Assembly: GCA_965233675.1 (NCBI GenBank)
Contig: OZ247498.1
Span: forward strand, 4,960,001 to 5,024,000
Source of the DNA: SZUA-309 sp965233675
GTDB lineage: Bacteria > Pseudomonadota > Gammaproteobacteria > Pseudomonadales > Azotimanducaceae
Reading direction: 5' to 3'
DNA length: 64,000 nt
In this document: positions 33,738 to 41,421 of the stretch, piece by piece
Numbering within the stretch: position 1 is the stretch's first letter
Layout: each line of letters begins with the position of its first letter
The notes under the pieces: model-generated
Told to the model about the DNA's origin: nothing
The model's input: the letters and a program-made list of their open reading frames with translations, nothing else
Databases searched by the model: none
Translations under genes and position numbers: made by a program

Positions 33738-34358
33738 TCAGAAATCGGCTGCGAGTTTTGCGACCCGCTCGCACTCGCGGTCGATCAGCTCTTCCCGTTC
33801 TGCCTGCGGCAGTGTGGTGCCTTCCAGGAGTGTAGCGCGGACGTTCTTCAAGCCGATAAAGCCCAGTATGTGCTTCAGATAGGACAACTGAAAATCCTCA
33901 GGGCTGTGCTCGGGCAATGGGCTGGAGCGCGTGAGTACGAGTTGCACCGGACGGTCCTTCAGCAATCCTATGTGCTCATGCCGGTTGTTGACACCGAACG
34001 TGATGCCCGGTTGTACGATAATATCGAGGTAGTGCTTGAGTCGGTAGGGAATACCGAAATTCCACATGGGTGTCGAGATGACGAATTTGTCGAAGGCATC
34101 GAATTCCCGAATCAGGTCGGCGACCGCGTTCCAGGCAGTCTGCTGGTCCTGCGTGCGGGATTCGCCGACGATGGGTGCCAGTTTGGCCAGGGCCAGTTCG
34201 CCATCGAATGGTGGCAGTTCGGTACCCCAGACATCGAGCGATGAGCAGCTCGCCGGCGGAAAACTCTGCAGGTGCGCTTCAATAAATGCTCGGGCTATCC
34301 GGGTGGATGAAGAGTACTTCCCCTTTGGGCTCCCGATGATGTGCAGGATCTTGCTCAG
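33738..34358 (-). CDS. AzoR-like FMN-dependent NAD(P)H oxidoreductase, non-canonical start
   Basis: About 206-aa flavodoxin-fold protein of the FMN-dependent NADH:quinone/azo-reductase family. The FMN signature STPMWNFGIPYRLKHYLD and GITF are plain. The first ATG in frame (34067) would delete nearly half the protein. Reading upstream the frame stays open and perfectly family-like (SKILHIIGSPKGKYSSSTRI) to CTG 34358 and ATT 34361, with an in-frame TAG at 34364-34362. Only CTG or ATT can start it; AAAGGA lies 4-7 bases before. No ATG, GTG or TTG exists in between. It is the last gene of the OYE-MarR-monooxygenase run. Confidence 0.82.
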   Translation of the reverse strand: MSKILHIIGSPKGKYSSSTRIARAFIEAHLQSFPPASCSSLDVWGTELPPFDGELALAKLAPIVGESRTQDQQTAWNAVADLIREFDAFDKFVISTPMWNFGIPYRLKHYLDIIVQPGITFGVNNRHEHIGLLKDRPVQLVLTRSSPLPEHSPEDFQLSYLKHILGFIGLKNVRATLLEGTTLPQAEREELIDRECERVAKLAADF

Positions 34359-34394
34359 AATCTATTCCTTTCAGCTCAGGCCGGGCAGTGGCAT

Positions 34395-35600
34395 TCAGAC
34401 CGGGCTGCTCGGCGGCAGACCCACCAACAGTCGTCCGTAGTTTTCCGAGCTGACGTCCAGATCAAACACCGTGTGGCAGGATGCCGTGTTGATATCTCTG
34501 AGCACACGCTGCAGTGGGTTGTCTAGGAAATGGGCGCTCGCGCCACAGGCTTCCACCGTGTCGCGAACCACGTTACGAGCCCGGCGGACGATATGGCCGA
34601 TACTCACCCGCAGCCGAGCGCGATCGAGCTCCGGGCAGGGCTCACCACGTTGACCCCATCCTGAGACTTCGTCGGTTACACGAAAAAGTTCAGCGATGAT
34701 CGAATCCAGTTCCACACTGGCATGAGCAAGGCGCGCCTGCGCCTGCGCCCGTTCGCTCTGCTTTGATGTGGTGCCGTACACGGAGCGTTTCTGCATCCGC
34801 TCTTTGAACAGACCGACAGCCTGACGGGCTGCACCAACCAGCGGCGCGGTTGCCGTCAGGCCGAGCACGGGCAGCATCGGCATACGGTAAATCGAGGCGT
34901 CATGCAGACGGCTGCCAGGGCTCGTTCCGTCTCGTACGATAGCAAGGTCGACGACCCGGTGCGCTGGCACGAAGATATCGTCGAGTCCGATATCGTTACT
35001 GCCGGTACCGATCATGCCTTCAATCTGCCAGGTGTCATGCACCTCCGCGTCACCACGCGGCAGCACAAACATCCCGAGCATGGGCTGGTCGCGATCCGGG
35101 CGAGACACCAGGGCCCCGACCATGACCCAGTCGGCGTGCATAACCCCGGTACCCCACTGCCAGCGGCCGCTCAGACGATAGCCACCTTCCACCGGCTCGG
35201 CCTTCCCGTTCGGGGCCAGAGCACCCGGTGCGATGATATAAGGCTGCCTGCCGAAGATATCGTCCTGGGCAGGCTGATCGTACAGCGACAGAAGCCAGTT
35301 GTGCTCCATGCAGAACGTGGTGACCCAGGCTGTGGAAGTGCATGCCTCACCCAACCCCAGCCCGACATCTATGAAACCCTTGAGCGAGAACTCGTACCCG
35401 CCATAGCGTCTCGGCACGAACCAGCGGTAGGCGCCGGTAGTTTCGATTGCCTGCATCACCGCATCTACCGGTTTGCGATCCTGTTCCGCCTGGCGCGCGT
35501 GCTCGCGCAGCATCGGTGCGAGATCCAGGATTGTGCGCTTCAGTGCCTCTTCGCTGGGTTGCCGGCCCTGATCCGCGCTTTCTCCGACCGGTGCGCTCAT
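34395..35600 (-). CDS. HsaA-like flavin-dependent monooxygenase (acyl-CoA dehydrogenase fold)
   Basis: 401-aa protein of the acyl-CoA-dehydrogenase-fold class D flavin monooxygenases (HsaA/HpaB-like). Middle beta domain has GGYRLSGRWQWGTGVMHADWVMVGA, the group's recognisable block, and WQIEGMIGTGSNDIGLDDIFVP. The C-terminal helical domain is the acyl-CoA_dh_2 type with CGASAHFLDNPLQRVLRDINTASCH. These enzymes hydroxylate aromatic or steroid rings using reduced flavin from a partner reductase; the neighbouring AzoR-like and OYE proteins could supply flavin chemistry. ATG overlaps the MarR stop (ATGA). Confidence 0.87.
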   Translation of the reverse strand: MSAPVGESADQGRQPSEEALKRTILDLAPMLREHARQAEQDRKPVDAVMQAIETTGAYRWFVPRRYGGYEFSLKGFIDVGLGLGEACTSTAWVTTFCMEHNWLLSLYDQPAQDDIFGRQPYIIAPGALAPNGKAEPVEGGYRLSGRWQWGTGVMHADWVMVGALVSRPDRDQPMLGMFVLPRGDAEVHDTWQIEGMIGTGSNDIGLDDIFVPAHRVVDLAIVRDGTSPGSRLHDASIYRMPMLPVLGLTATAPLVGAARQAVGLFKERMQKRSVYGTTSKQSERAQAQARLAHASVELDSIIAELFRVTDEVSGWGQRGEPCPELDRARLRVSIGHIVRRARNVVRDTVEACGASAHFLDNPLQRVLRDINTASCHTVFDLDVSSENYGRLLVGLPPSSPV

Positions 35601-36106
35601 CAGGATTTTCCCCTGCTGGCCGTCGTCGCTGCGGGACGGTCGAGCGGGGGAGGATCAGTGCTTGCCTGCAATTCTTCGAACCCGTCGATCGGGGTGCCCC
35701 AGTCCATATCGAGAACGGTTCTGAGTGCTGCGAGGTTCGCTTCGCCGACCCGCCTCGCAAGTTCGGCTTCCAGCGCCAGGATTATGCTGCGGGCGGTTTG
35801 ACCCATCTCAACAGCTTCCTCGTTGAACACGAGGCGCTTGACCCGCGCGTCTCCCGGGTGTCTTTCGACGCGAATGATCCCCAGTTCTTCAAGCTGGCAT
35901 TGGATATGCCGAATGGCCTGTCGTGACAATCGCATGCGCCGGGCAACCTCGGAGGGCTTGCTGACACCCGCCGAGACATAGAGAATTACCATTGACTGCG
36001 ACTTCGTATAGCTGCCGAGACCTATATCGCCCATCACCTTCTGCAGTGCATTGTCGAACCAGTCCCATCCCTCCAGCAGCCCCGACATGATGTACTGGTG
36101 TTGCAT
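35600..36106 (-). CDS. MarR family transcriptional regulator
   Basis: 168 aa from ATG 36106, nine bases after the OYE gene stop. The winged helix-turn-helix reads GVSKPSEVARRMRLSRQAIRHIQCQLEELGIIRVERHPGDARVKRL; DxRxKxL (wing) is the MarR hallmark. Short N-terminal helix MSGLLEGWDWFDNALQKV is the usual dimerisation part. It lies between OYE and monooxygenase genes, so it probably controls the operon; the palindrome at 37289-37303 is the candidate operator. An in-frame start at 36193 is open but not needed. Confidence 0.88.
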   Translation of the reverse strand: MQHQYIMSGLLEGWDWFDNALQKVMGDIGLGSYTKSQSMVILYVSAGVSKPSEVARRMRLSRQAIRHIQCQLEELGIIRVERHPGDARVKRLVFNEEAVEMGQTARSIILALEAELARRVGEANLAALRTVLDMDWGTPIDGFEELQASTDPPPLDRPAATTASRGKS

Positions 36107-36114
36107 ATGATCGA

Positions 36115-37218
36115 CTACTCCAGAAATGCCAGTGTGTCTGGCGTGAACGGCCGCAGGGCGTCGTAGTGCCCGTCTTTTACTTTCTGTACCCATTCCGGAT
36201 CGCCTAGTATGGCACGGCCAACGGCAACGAGATCGAACTCGGAATTTTCGAACCGGGTCAGCAATTCGCTGATGCCATGCTCATGCGAAGAACGAGCCTC
36301 GACTCCCTCCATGGAGCTCATGATGTCCGTGTCCAGACCCACGCTGCCTACGGTAACTACGGGCAGCTTGGTGAAGCGTTTGGTCCATCCGGCCAGTCCG
36401 AGAGGTGAGGCATCAAATTCCGGTGTCCAGAATCGTCGTGTGGATACATGCAGCAGATCGGCGCCAGCGTGCTCGAAGTGGCCGATGAGTTCGCCCCATT
36501 GTTCCGGTGTTTCGACGTTTTTGGCATCATAGGCGCGCGTTTTCCACTGCGACAGCCGCACTGAGATTGGAAAGTCGGAGGTTGTGGCCTCGCGAACAGC
36601 GCGCACCACCTCGCAGGGAAACCTGCACCGGTTTTCCAGGGACCCGCCGTACTCGTCGGTACGCCTGTTTGTTCCCGACCAGAGAAACTGGTCCAGCAGG
36701 TACCCATGAGCGGCATGAATTTCAACCCCATCGAATCCCAATGCTGAGGCCAGCTTCGCACCCTCCACGTAGGCCGCGGCGACACTCCTGAGATCGTCGC
36801 GGCTCATGGCCTGGCCGATTGGCTCGTCCGGCTGGACCAGACCGGAGGGACTCAAGGTGGGTGCTTCAGGAAATGGACCAATCCCTTCTGTGCGCATGGC
36901 GCCCTGATGCCAGAGTTGCAGGAACATGTGGCCTCCGACTGCTTTGACGGCATCCAGTACCCGCTTCCAGCCATCCAAAGCGGCCGGTGTCAGCCGGGCA
37001 TAGCTGTCGTAGCTGGTGGCCGAGGGGTGATTGACGGCTGTGCCTTCTCCGATCAGCAGGCCCACGCCGCACTCGACGCGTTTTCTGTAGTACTCGGCCA
37101 TATCGGGTCCGGGCACACCGTCCGTGGCAAAACCGCGTTGCATCGCCGGCATGATAAATCGATTGGGCAACTCGAGCCCGGCGATGCGAATGGGTTGAAA
37201 CAGTGGTGTGACGTTCAT
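36115..37218 (-). CDS. NADH:flavin oxidoreductase, Old Yellow Enzyme family
   Basis: 367-aa TIM-barrel flavoprotein. Opening LFQPIRIAGLELPNRFIMPAM, active-site HAAHGYLLDQFLWSGTNRRTDEYGGS (His-Ala-Ala-His), LWHQGAMR, and FDLVAVGRAILGDPEWV for FMN phosphate binding. OYEs reduce activated C=C bonds with NAD(P)H and are frequent in aromatic, terpenoid and steroid catabolism. The start is ATG 37218 (GTG 37224 also possible); no strong ribosome site is seen. First gene of the minus-strand run that continues with MarR and the flavin monooxygenase. Confidence 0.91.
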   Translation of the reverse strand: MNVTPLFQPIRIAGLELPNRFIMPAMQRGFATDGVPGPDMAEYYRKRVECGVGLLIGEGTAVNHPSATSYDSYARLTPAALDGWKRVLDAVKAVGGHMFLQLWHQGAMRTEGIGPFPEAPTLSPSGLVQPDEPIGQAMSRDDLRSVAAAYVEGAKLASALGFDGVEIHAAHGYLLDQFLWSGTNRRTDEYGGSLENRCRFPCEVVRAVREATTSDFPISVRLSQWKTRAYDAKNVETPEQWGELIGHFEHAGADLLHVSTRRFWTPEFDASPLGLAGWTKRFTKLPVVTVGSVGLDTDIMSSMEGVEARSSHEHGISELLTRFENSEFDLVAVGRAILGDPEWVQKVKDGHYDALRPFTPDTLAFLE

Positions 37219-37224
37219 GCTCAC

Positions 37225-37626
37225 TGGTGCTGAACACCTCTACGGGTGGTTGAGGGCATATTTCGACGTTCCCCAGGATTCATATAATGTACAAATATTG
37301 TACGGTTATAAAGAGCGTGATCAACTGTTGTAGGCCAAATATGCTTTATTGAGTTTGATCTGGCTTCAGACTGGCGGAATGAAAACGTACGAAAATGGAA
37401 CACAATTGAGCTCGACGGATCAAGGGCAACCGAGTGCGTTGCGTCTCTGAGGAGGATAGATCCTAAGACGTTTTGTCGACCGTATTTCCCCGGGCATAGA
37501 CTTAAAACAAAGCAACTCTACCGATGGATGAGCTTTCGCCCGGGAGCAGGTGAGAAACCTGTCGTAAGCCCCTGTCCGGTCAACATTAGGTAAGCTAGGC
37601 GACTCTAAACATCAGGAGATACCAGG
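37225..37626. other. 400-base intergenic region
   Basis: No gene is seen here. The region is clearly AT-richer than its surroundings and separates the OYE operon (minus) from the thiolase gene (plus). It contains the palindrome at 37289-37303, TATAAT at 37283-37288 (plus strand), and on the minus strand TACAAT overlapping the same palindrome, so promoters for one or both directions are plausible. Near 37614-37620 CAGGAGA is the ribosome site of the thiolase. Nothing else was recognised. Confidence 0.6.
37289..37303. promoter_or_regulatory. Perfect inverted repeat, candidate MarR operator
   Basis: GTACAA-ATA-TTGTAC is a perfect 6-3-6 inverted repeat about 70 bases upstream of the OYE start. 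Size and AT-rich symmetry match MarR-type operators, and on the minus strand it contains a possible -10 hexamer (TACAAT). Regulation by the operon's own MarR protein is inference. Confidence 0.5.
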
Positions 37627-38856
37627 ATGAACGAAGCGTGGATCATCGACACCGCGCGTACCCCGCGGGGCATCGGCAAGCAGAACAAGGGCGCGCTGTG
37701 GGAAATCCATCCACAGAAACTCCTGTCCACGGTGCTCCAAGCAGTGGCGGAGCGCAACGACCTCAATACGGAAGAGGTGGATGACGTCGTTATCAGCTGC
37801 AGCAGTCAGTTCCTGAAGCAGGGCAACTGCATTGGCCGGATGGCCGCCCTCGACGCGGGCTACGCCATTACGGCCTCCGGTGTCACCCTGGACCGATTCT
37901 GCGGCGGTGGCATTACCTCCGTGAACATGGCAGCAGCCAGCATCATGAGCGGCATGGAAGATCTGATTGTGGCCGGCGGCGTCGAAATGATGTCGTACAC
38001 CGCCGCCGAAGGTATCCCCAATCCTCTGGATGCGGGCAATGTCGATCTGCGGGAACGCCATCCCCAGACCAATGTGGGCATTGCTGCGGACATCATCGCG
38101 ACGGAAGAGGGTTTCAGCCGCGAGGAACTGGATGCGTTCTCCGCAGAAAGTCAGCGCCGTGCCGGCATCGCCATGGAAAACGGAGCATTCGCCAAGAGTC
38201 TGATTCCCGTCTACCGGCCGGATGGCACCCTGGCCCTGGATCACGAAGAGTACCCGCGGCCTCAGACCACCGTGGAGAGCCTGGCGAACCTGTCGCCGGT
38301 ATTCGGCAACTACATGGACATGCCGTTTTTCGATTCCGGTCTCACCTTTCGGGAGATGGTGGAGAAGCGCTGGCCGGGTCTGGACGTGAAGCACGTGCAC
38401 CATGCCGGCAGTTCATCAGGTGTGGTGGACGGTGCCGCCGCGGTGGTGCTGGCGGCGCCGGAGTACGCCAGGGCTCATGGTCTGAAGCCTCGGGCACGGG
38501 TTCGGGCCATGGCCAATATGGGGCACTCGCCGGAGCATATCCTCAACGCGCCTGTTGATGCGGCGAAGAAGGTGCTCGGCAAAGCGGGTCTGACCCTCGA
38601 CGACATCGATCTCTTCGAAGTGAACGAGGCCTTCGCCGTGGTCCCGGTCAAGTTCATGCGGGATCTGGGCGTTGACCATGACAAGCTCAACGTCAATGGC
38701 GGCGCGATTGCCCTGGGTCACCCCATCGGTGCCACCGGGTCCATGCTCATAGGCACCGTGATCGACGAACTGGAACGCCGGGATCAGAAGCTGGGTATGG
38801 TCACGATGTGTGCCGCCGGTGGAATGGCGCCGGCCATCATTGTGGAACGCATGTAG
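37627..38856 (+). CDS. Acetyl-CoA C-acetyltransferase (thiolase)
   Basis: 409-aa thiolase. Active-site residues are all present: Cys92 in LDRFCGGGITSVN, His365 in GGAIALGHPIGATGS, and Cys395 in MCAAGGMAPAIIVE; NEAFAVVP is the usual NEAF motif. It belongs to the family II/degradative-type acetyltransferases found with beta-oxidation-like pathways and could act on acetyl-CoA or longer 3-ketoacyl-CoA. Strong GGAGATACCAGG leader precedes ATG 37627. It appears monocistronic, with a hairpin downstream. Confidence 0.9.
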   Translation: MNEAWIIDTARTPRGIGKQNKGALWEIHPQKLLSTVLQAVAERNDLNTEEVDDVVISCSSQFLKQGNCIGRMAALDAGYAITASGVTLDRFCGGGITSVNMAAASIMSGMEDLIVAGGVEMMSYTAAEGIPNPLDAGNVDLRERHPQTNVGIAADIIATEEGFSREELDAFSAESQRRAGIAMENGAFAKSLIPVYRPDGTLALDHEEYPRPQTTVESLANLSPVFGNYMDMPFFDSGLTFREMVEKRWPGLDVKHVHHAGSSSGVVDGAAAVVLAAPEYARAHGLKPRARVRAMANMGHSPEHILNAPVDAAKKVLGKAGLTLDDIDLFEVNEAFAVVPVKFMRDLGVDHDKLNVNGGAIALGHPIGATGSMLIGTVIDELERRDQKLGMVTMCAAGGMAPAIIVERM

Positions 38857-38870
38857 GAAATCCGCCTCGA

Positions 38871-38903
38871 CACCCTGGCGCGCGCCTGTGCGCCGCCAGG
38901 GTG
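38871..38903 (+). terminator. Hairpin after thiolase gene
   Basis: CACCCTGGCG (38871-38880) pairs exactly with CGCCAGGGTG (38894-38903), leaving a 13-base loop, 15 bases after the thiolase stop. The tail GGTTATT is only weakly T-rich, but position fits a terminator insulating the phosphatase promoter. Confidence 0.65.
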
Positions 38904-38938
38904 GGTTATTCGCTGGGCTGAGGATGTCACGCCCACCC

Positions 38939-38989
38939 GATTCACCGTTCCGTCACCGATTCGTCACACGAATGTCGCGCCGTCGTCAT
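38939..38989 (+). promoter_or_regulatory. PHO box with five 11-bp-spaced repeats
   Basis: Five 7-mers stand at exact 11-bp intervals: GATTCAC (38939), CCGTCAC (38950), TCGTCAC (38961), ATGTCGC (38972), TCGTCAT (38983). PhoB sites are direct repeats of CTGTCAT/CTGTCAC-like 7-mers spaced by 4 bp, so the middle units fit well. It lies 50-100 bases upstream of an alkaline phosphatase gene, the classic PhoB-regulated target. The PhoB gene itself is not in the window. Confidence 0.8.
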
Positions 38990-39008
38990 GGCGCCGTAAA
39001 GCGCCATG
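38987..39008. promoter_or_regulatory. 8-bp inverted repeat at the phosphatase promoter
   Basis: CATGGCGC (38987-38994) and GCGCCATG (39001-39008) are perfect arms around CGTAAA. The element starts within the last PHO-box unit and its loop sits where a -10 region would be expected. It could be an operator or a hairpin at the start of the transcript. Confidence 0.5.
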
Positions 39009-39041
39009 CGTTCAATGAGTCCTCCAATCACGGAGGCTCAC

Positions 39042-40691
39042 ATGAAACTCAAGCAGATCTTCGCGCCCGCCGCGCTGGCGATGGCCGTCGCGGCGCCGGC
39101 GCTCGCAGACGGTGGTTCCAAACACCGCCATTCCTATTCGCCAATCCCGGCATATCAGGTGGAGAGTGCCTGGTTCCAAGACGGAAAAATGGTGGTTTCC
39201 GAAAGGACCCGGGATGTGATTCGTTCGCGCAAAGCCAAGAACGTCATCCTGTTCGTCGGTGACGGCATGGGCGTGTCCACCGTCACCGCAGCACGGATTC
39301 TCGAGGGTCAGCTGCAGGGTCTGGATGGGGAAGAGCACGATCTTTCCTTCGACAAATTCCCCTACACCGCCCTCGCAAAAACCTACAACGTGGACGCGCA
39401 GACACCGGACTCCGCAGGCACCATGACGGCCATGATGTCCGGGGTGAAAACGGATGTGGGCGTCATCGGCGTGGATGAGGACATCGTCCGCGGTGATTGC
39501 AGCACGGTCCAGGGCAATGAGCTGGTCACCGCTCTCGAGCTTGCCGAAATTGGTGGCAAATCCACCGGTATCATCTCCACGGCCCGTATCACTCATGCGA
39601 CGCCGGCAGCGGCCTATGCCAAGTCCGCGGACCGCAACTGGGAAGACATTTCAGACATGCCCCAGGAAGCCGTCGAGCAGGGATGCACGGACATCGCCGC
39701 GCAGCTTGTGGAATTCGAAGAGAATCTCGAAGCCAAGTTCGGTGCCAAATCGGATGGTCTCGAAGTCGTCATGGGCGGTGGACGTCGTCACTTCCTGCCG
39801 AAAGATCCGGCTTACAACAGCCCGGATGCAGTGAGCGCCACGGAGGGAGACCGGACCGATGGCAGAGATCTGACGGCCGAATGGCAGGCGAAGTACCCGA
39901 AGGGTGCCTATGTCTATGATCAGACCGGTTTCGATGCGGTAAACGCGAACAAGGTGCAGAACCTGTTCGGTCTGTTCAACGAGTCGCACATGAACTATGA
40001 GGCGGATCGCGAGAACGACATCGCCGGTGAGCCTTCCATCGCCGAAATGACGGATAAAGCCATCGACGTGCTCGACAACAACCGCAAGGGCTACTTCCTG
40101 GTGGTCGAGTCCGGTCGCATCGACCACGGACACCATGCGGGCAGTGCCTTCAATGCGCTGACCGACACCATCGCCATGGCCGAAGCGGTGCAGGTGGCTG
40201 TTGAGAACACCGATCCGCGGGATACGCTGATCATCGTGACGGCAGACCACAGCCATGTCTTCACCATTGCCGGCTATCCGAAGCGTGGTAACCCGATTCT
40301 CGGCAAGATGGTACCGGTTGGCTCGGACACGCCGGCTCTGGCGGCCGACGATCTTCCCTACACCACCCTCGGATACACGAACGGTCTCGGTTTCCGCGAT
40401 ATGGGTGACGAGACAGATGCGGATGCGGCCTATGGCTTGCCTATCGATACAGGCCGGAAGGATCTGACGTCGGTCAACACCGAAGCCAGCGGCTTCCATC
40501 AGGAAGCGCTGATTCCACTCGGTTCCGAGACCCACGCCGGTGAAGACATCGCCATCTACGGCAAGGGTGCCGGCAGCAATCTGGTCGGAGGCACTCAGGA
40601 ACAGAGTGTGGTTTTCCATATCATGAATCAGGTCGGCGATCTGGAGAAGAACGCCAGCTGGCGGTCCCGGTTCACCCGATACAAAAGATAG
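39042..40691 (+). CDS. Alkaline phosphatase (PhoA family), exported
   Basis: 549-aa periplasmic alkaline phosphatase. Signal peptide MKLKQIFAPAALAMAVAAPALA; metal-binding NVILFVGDGMGV (Asp74), nucleophile Ser124 in TPDSAGTMTAMMSG, and ESGRIDHGHHAGS plus VTADHSHVF for the zinc and magnesium ligands. About 80 aa longer than E. coli PhoA, as in many environmental homologues. It releases phosphate from organic esters under phosphate starvation, consistent with the PHO box upstream. ATG 39042 follows GGAGGCTCAC; the in-frame ATG at 39006 would spoil the signal peptide. Two hairpins follow the stop. Confidence 0.94.
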   Translation: MKLKQIFAPAALAMAVAAPALADGGSKHRHSYSPIPAYQVESAWFQDGKMVVSERTRDVIRSRKAKNVILFVGDGMGVSTVTAARILEGQLQGLDGEEHDLSFDKFPYTALAKTYNVDAQTPDSAGTMTAMMSGVKTDVGVIGVDEDIVRGDCSTVQGNELVTALELAEIGGKSTGIISTARITHATPAAAYAKSADRNWEDISDMPQEAVEQGCTDIAAQLVEFEENLEAKFGAKSDGLEVVMGGGRRHFLPKDPAYNSPDAVSATEGDRTDGRDLTAEWQAKYPKGAYVYDQTGFDAVNANKVQNLFGLFNESHMNYEADRENDIAGEPSIAEMTDKAIDVLDNNRKGYFLVVESGRIDHGHHAGSAFNALTDTIAMAEAVQVAVENTDPRDTLIIVTADHSHVFTIAGYPKRGNPILGKMVPVGSDTPALAADDLPYTTLGYTNGLGFRDMGDETDADAAYGLPIDTGRKDLTSVNTEASGFHQEALIPLGSETHAGEDIAIYGKGAGSNLVGGTQEQSVVFHIMNQVGDLEKNASWRSRFTRYKR

Positions 40692-40706
40692 ACGGGTATG
40701 GGCTTG

Positions 40707-40753
40707 TGCCGGTTCTCCGGCACGATGAAACGGGAGGGCCTTCGGGCCCTCCT
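40707..40753 (+). terminator. Tandem hairpins after alkaline phosphatase
   Basis: GTGCCGG-TTCT-CCGGCAC (40707-40724) is followed by GGAGGGCC-TTCG-GGCCCTCC (40734-40753), the second an 8-bp stem with a stable TTCG loop and a short T-containing tail (TTCGTATTT). Together they make a convincing terminator before the next gene. Confidence 0.85.
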
Positions 40754-40779
40754 TCGTATTTGAACAGGAACGAGTATCC

Positions 40780-41418
40780 ATGTTGACGTGCACAGGAATG
40801 CGGATGAGACAGGTAATCATCGGTGTGCTGATGTTTCTCGCGGCGTCTGTCACCGCGGCCGGCGAATGCACGGACGCCGTGAGCAGTGACTCACTGGGCA
40901 TCCGCTACGAGGTTGTTGTGACGCGGGGCGAGGAGGAACGTGTCGAGCAGATAACCCTCTGGCGCATCGGCGATCGTCTGCTGCAGGAACGCAACGAACG
41001 CCAGCTCGCGGAGCTCTGGGAGAGCACCCGCAATGGGGGCGTGCATCTGGTGCGTTATTTCGACGGCCATGAACGCGCCATTGAGTATCAGCCGGAAGAT
41101 CTGAAGGTCCCGGGTGATAGGCCGGTTGCGGAACGCCTGGCGCTCTTCGAGGCGTTGTGTGACGAAGGCGAGGCTACCCTGCAGCAGGGCGAGACATTGA
41201 CTGTCTGGCGGCGCCTCGAGATCGTCAGTGATCCGGCAACGGTACAGGCGGCTTTTGATCGAAGGGCCTCATACCTTTCCACGGACTATGCAGACATTGG
41301 CGACAATGAATCGGATCCCTTTCTGCTCCGGATGATCAACCTGGGATTCATTGAGCACGGCGGTTCGGGATTCTACGATGCGGACGGTCACGATATGGGC
41401 GCGGCGCACGCCCACTGA
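40780..41418 (+). CDS. Hypothetical exported protein
   Basis: 212-aa protein not recognised. A hydrophobic stretch (VIIGVLMFLAASVTAAGEC) looks like a signal peptide; the cysteine sits right at its end, but the preceding residues are not a good lipobox. Mature sequence is acidic and mixed alpha/beta, with QITLWRIGDRLLQERNERQLAELWE and a C-terminus rich in His and Gly (DADGHDMGAAHAH) that could bind metal. The start could also be ATG 40804. It lies 26 bases past the phosphatase terminator; a connection with phosphate starvation is possible only by position. Confidence 0.72.
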   Translation: MLTCTGMRMRQVIIGVLMFLAASVTAAGECTDAVSSDSLGIRYEVVVTRGEEERVEQITLWRIGDRLLQERNERQLAELWESTRNGGVHLVRYFDGHERAIEYQPEDLKVPGDRPVAERLALFEALCDEGEATLQQGETLTVWRRLEIVSDPATVQAAFDRRASYLSTDYADIGDNESDPFLLRMINLGFIEHGGSGFYDADGHDMGAAHAH

Positions 41419-41421
41419 GTT

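Noticed and set aside
38924..38930. ATGTCAC upstream as a sixth PHO-box unit
   Set aside because: It matches the 7-mer but is out of the 11-bp phase by 4 bases, so it was left outside the site.
39651..40901. 416-codon minus-strand frame over the alkaline phosphatase
   Set aside because: Antisense to a complete alkaline phosphatase with signal peptide and active-site motifs; no ribosome site or recognisable motif of its own.
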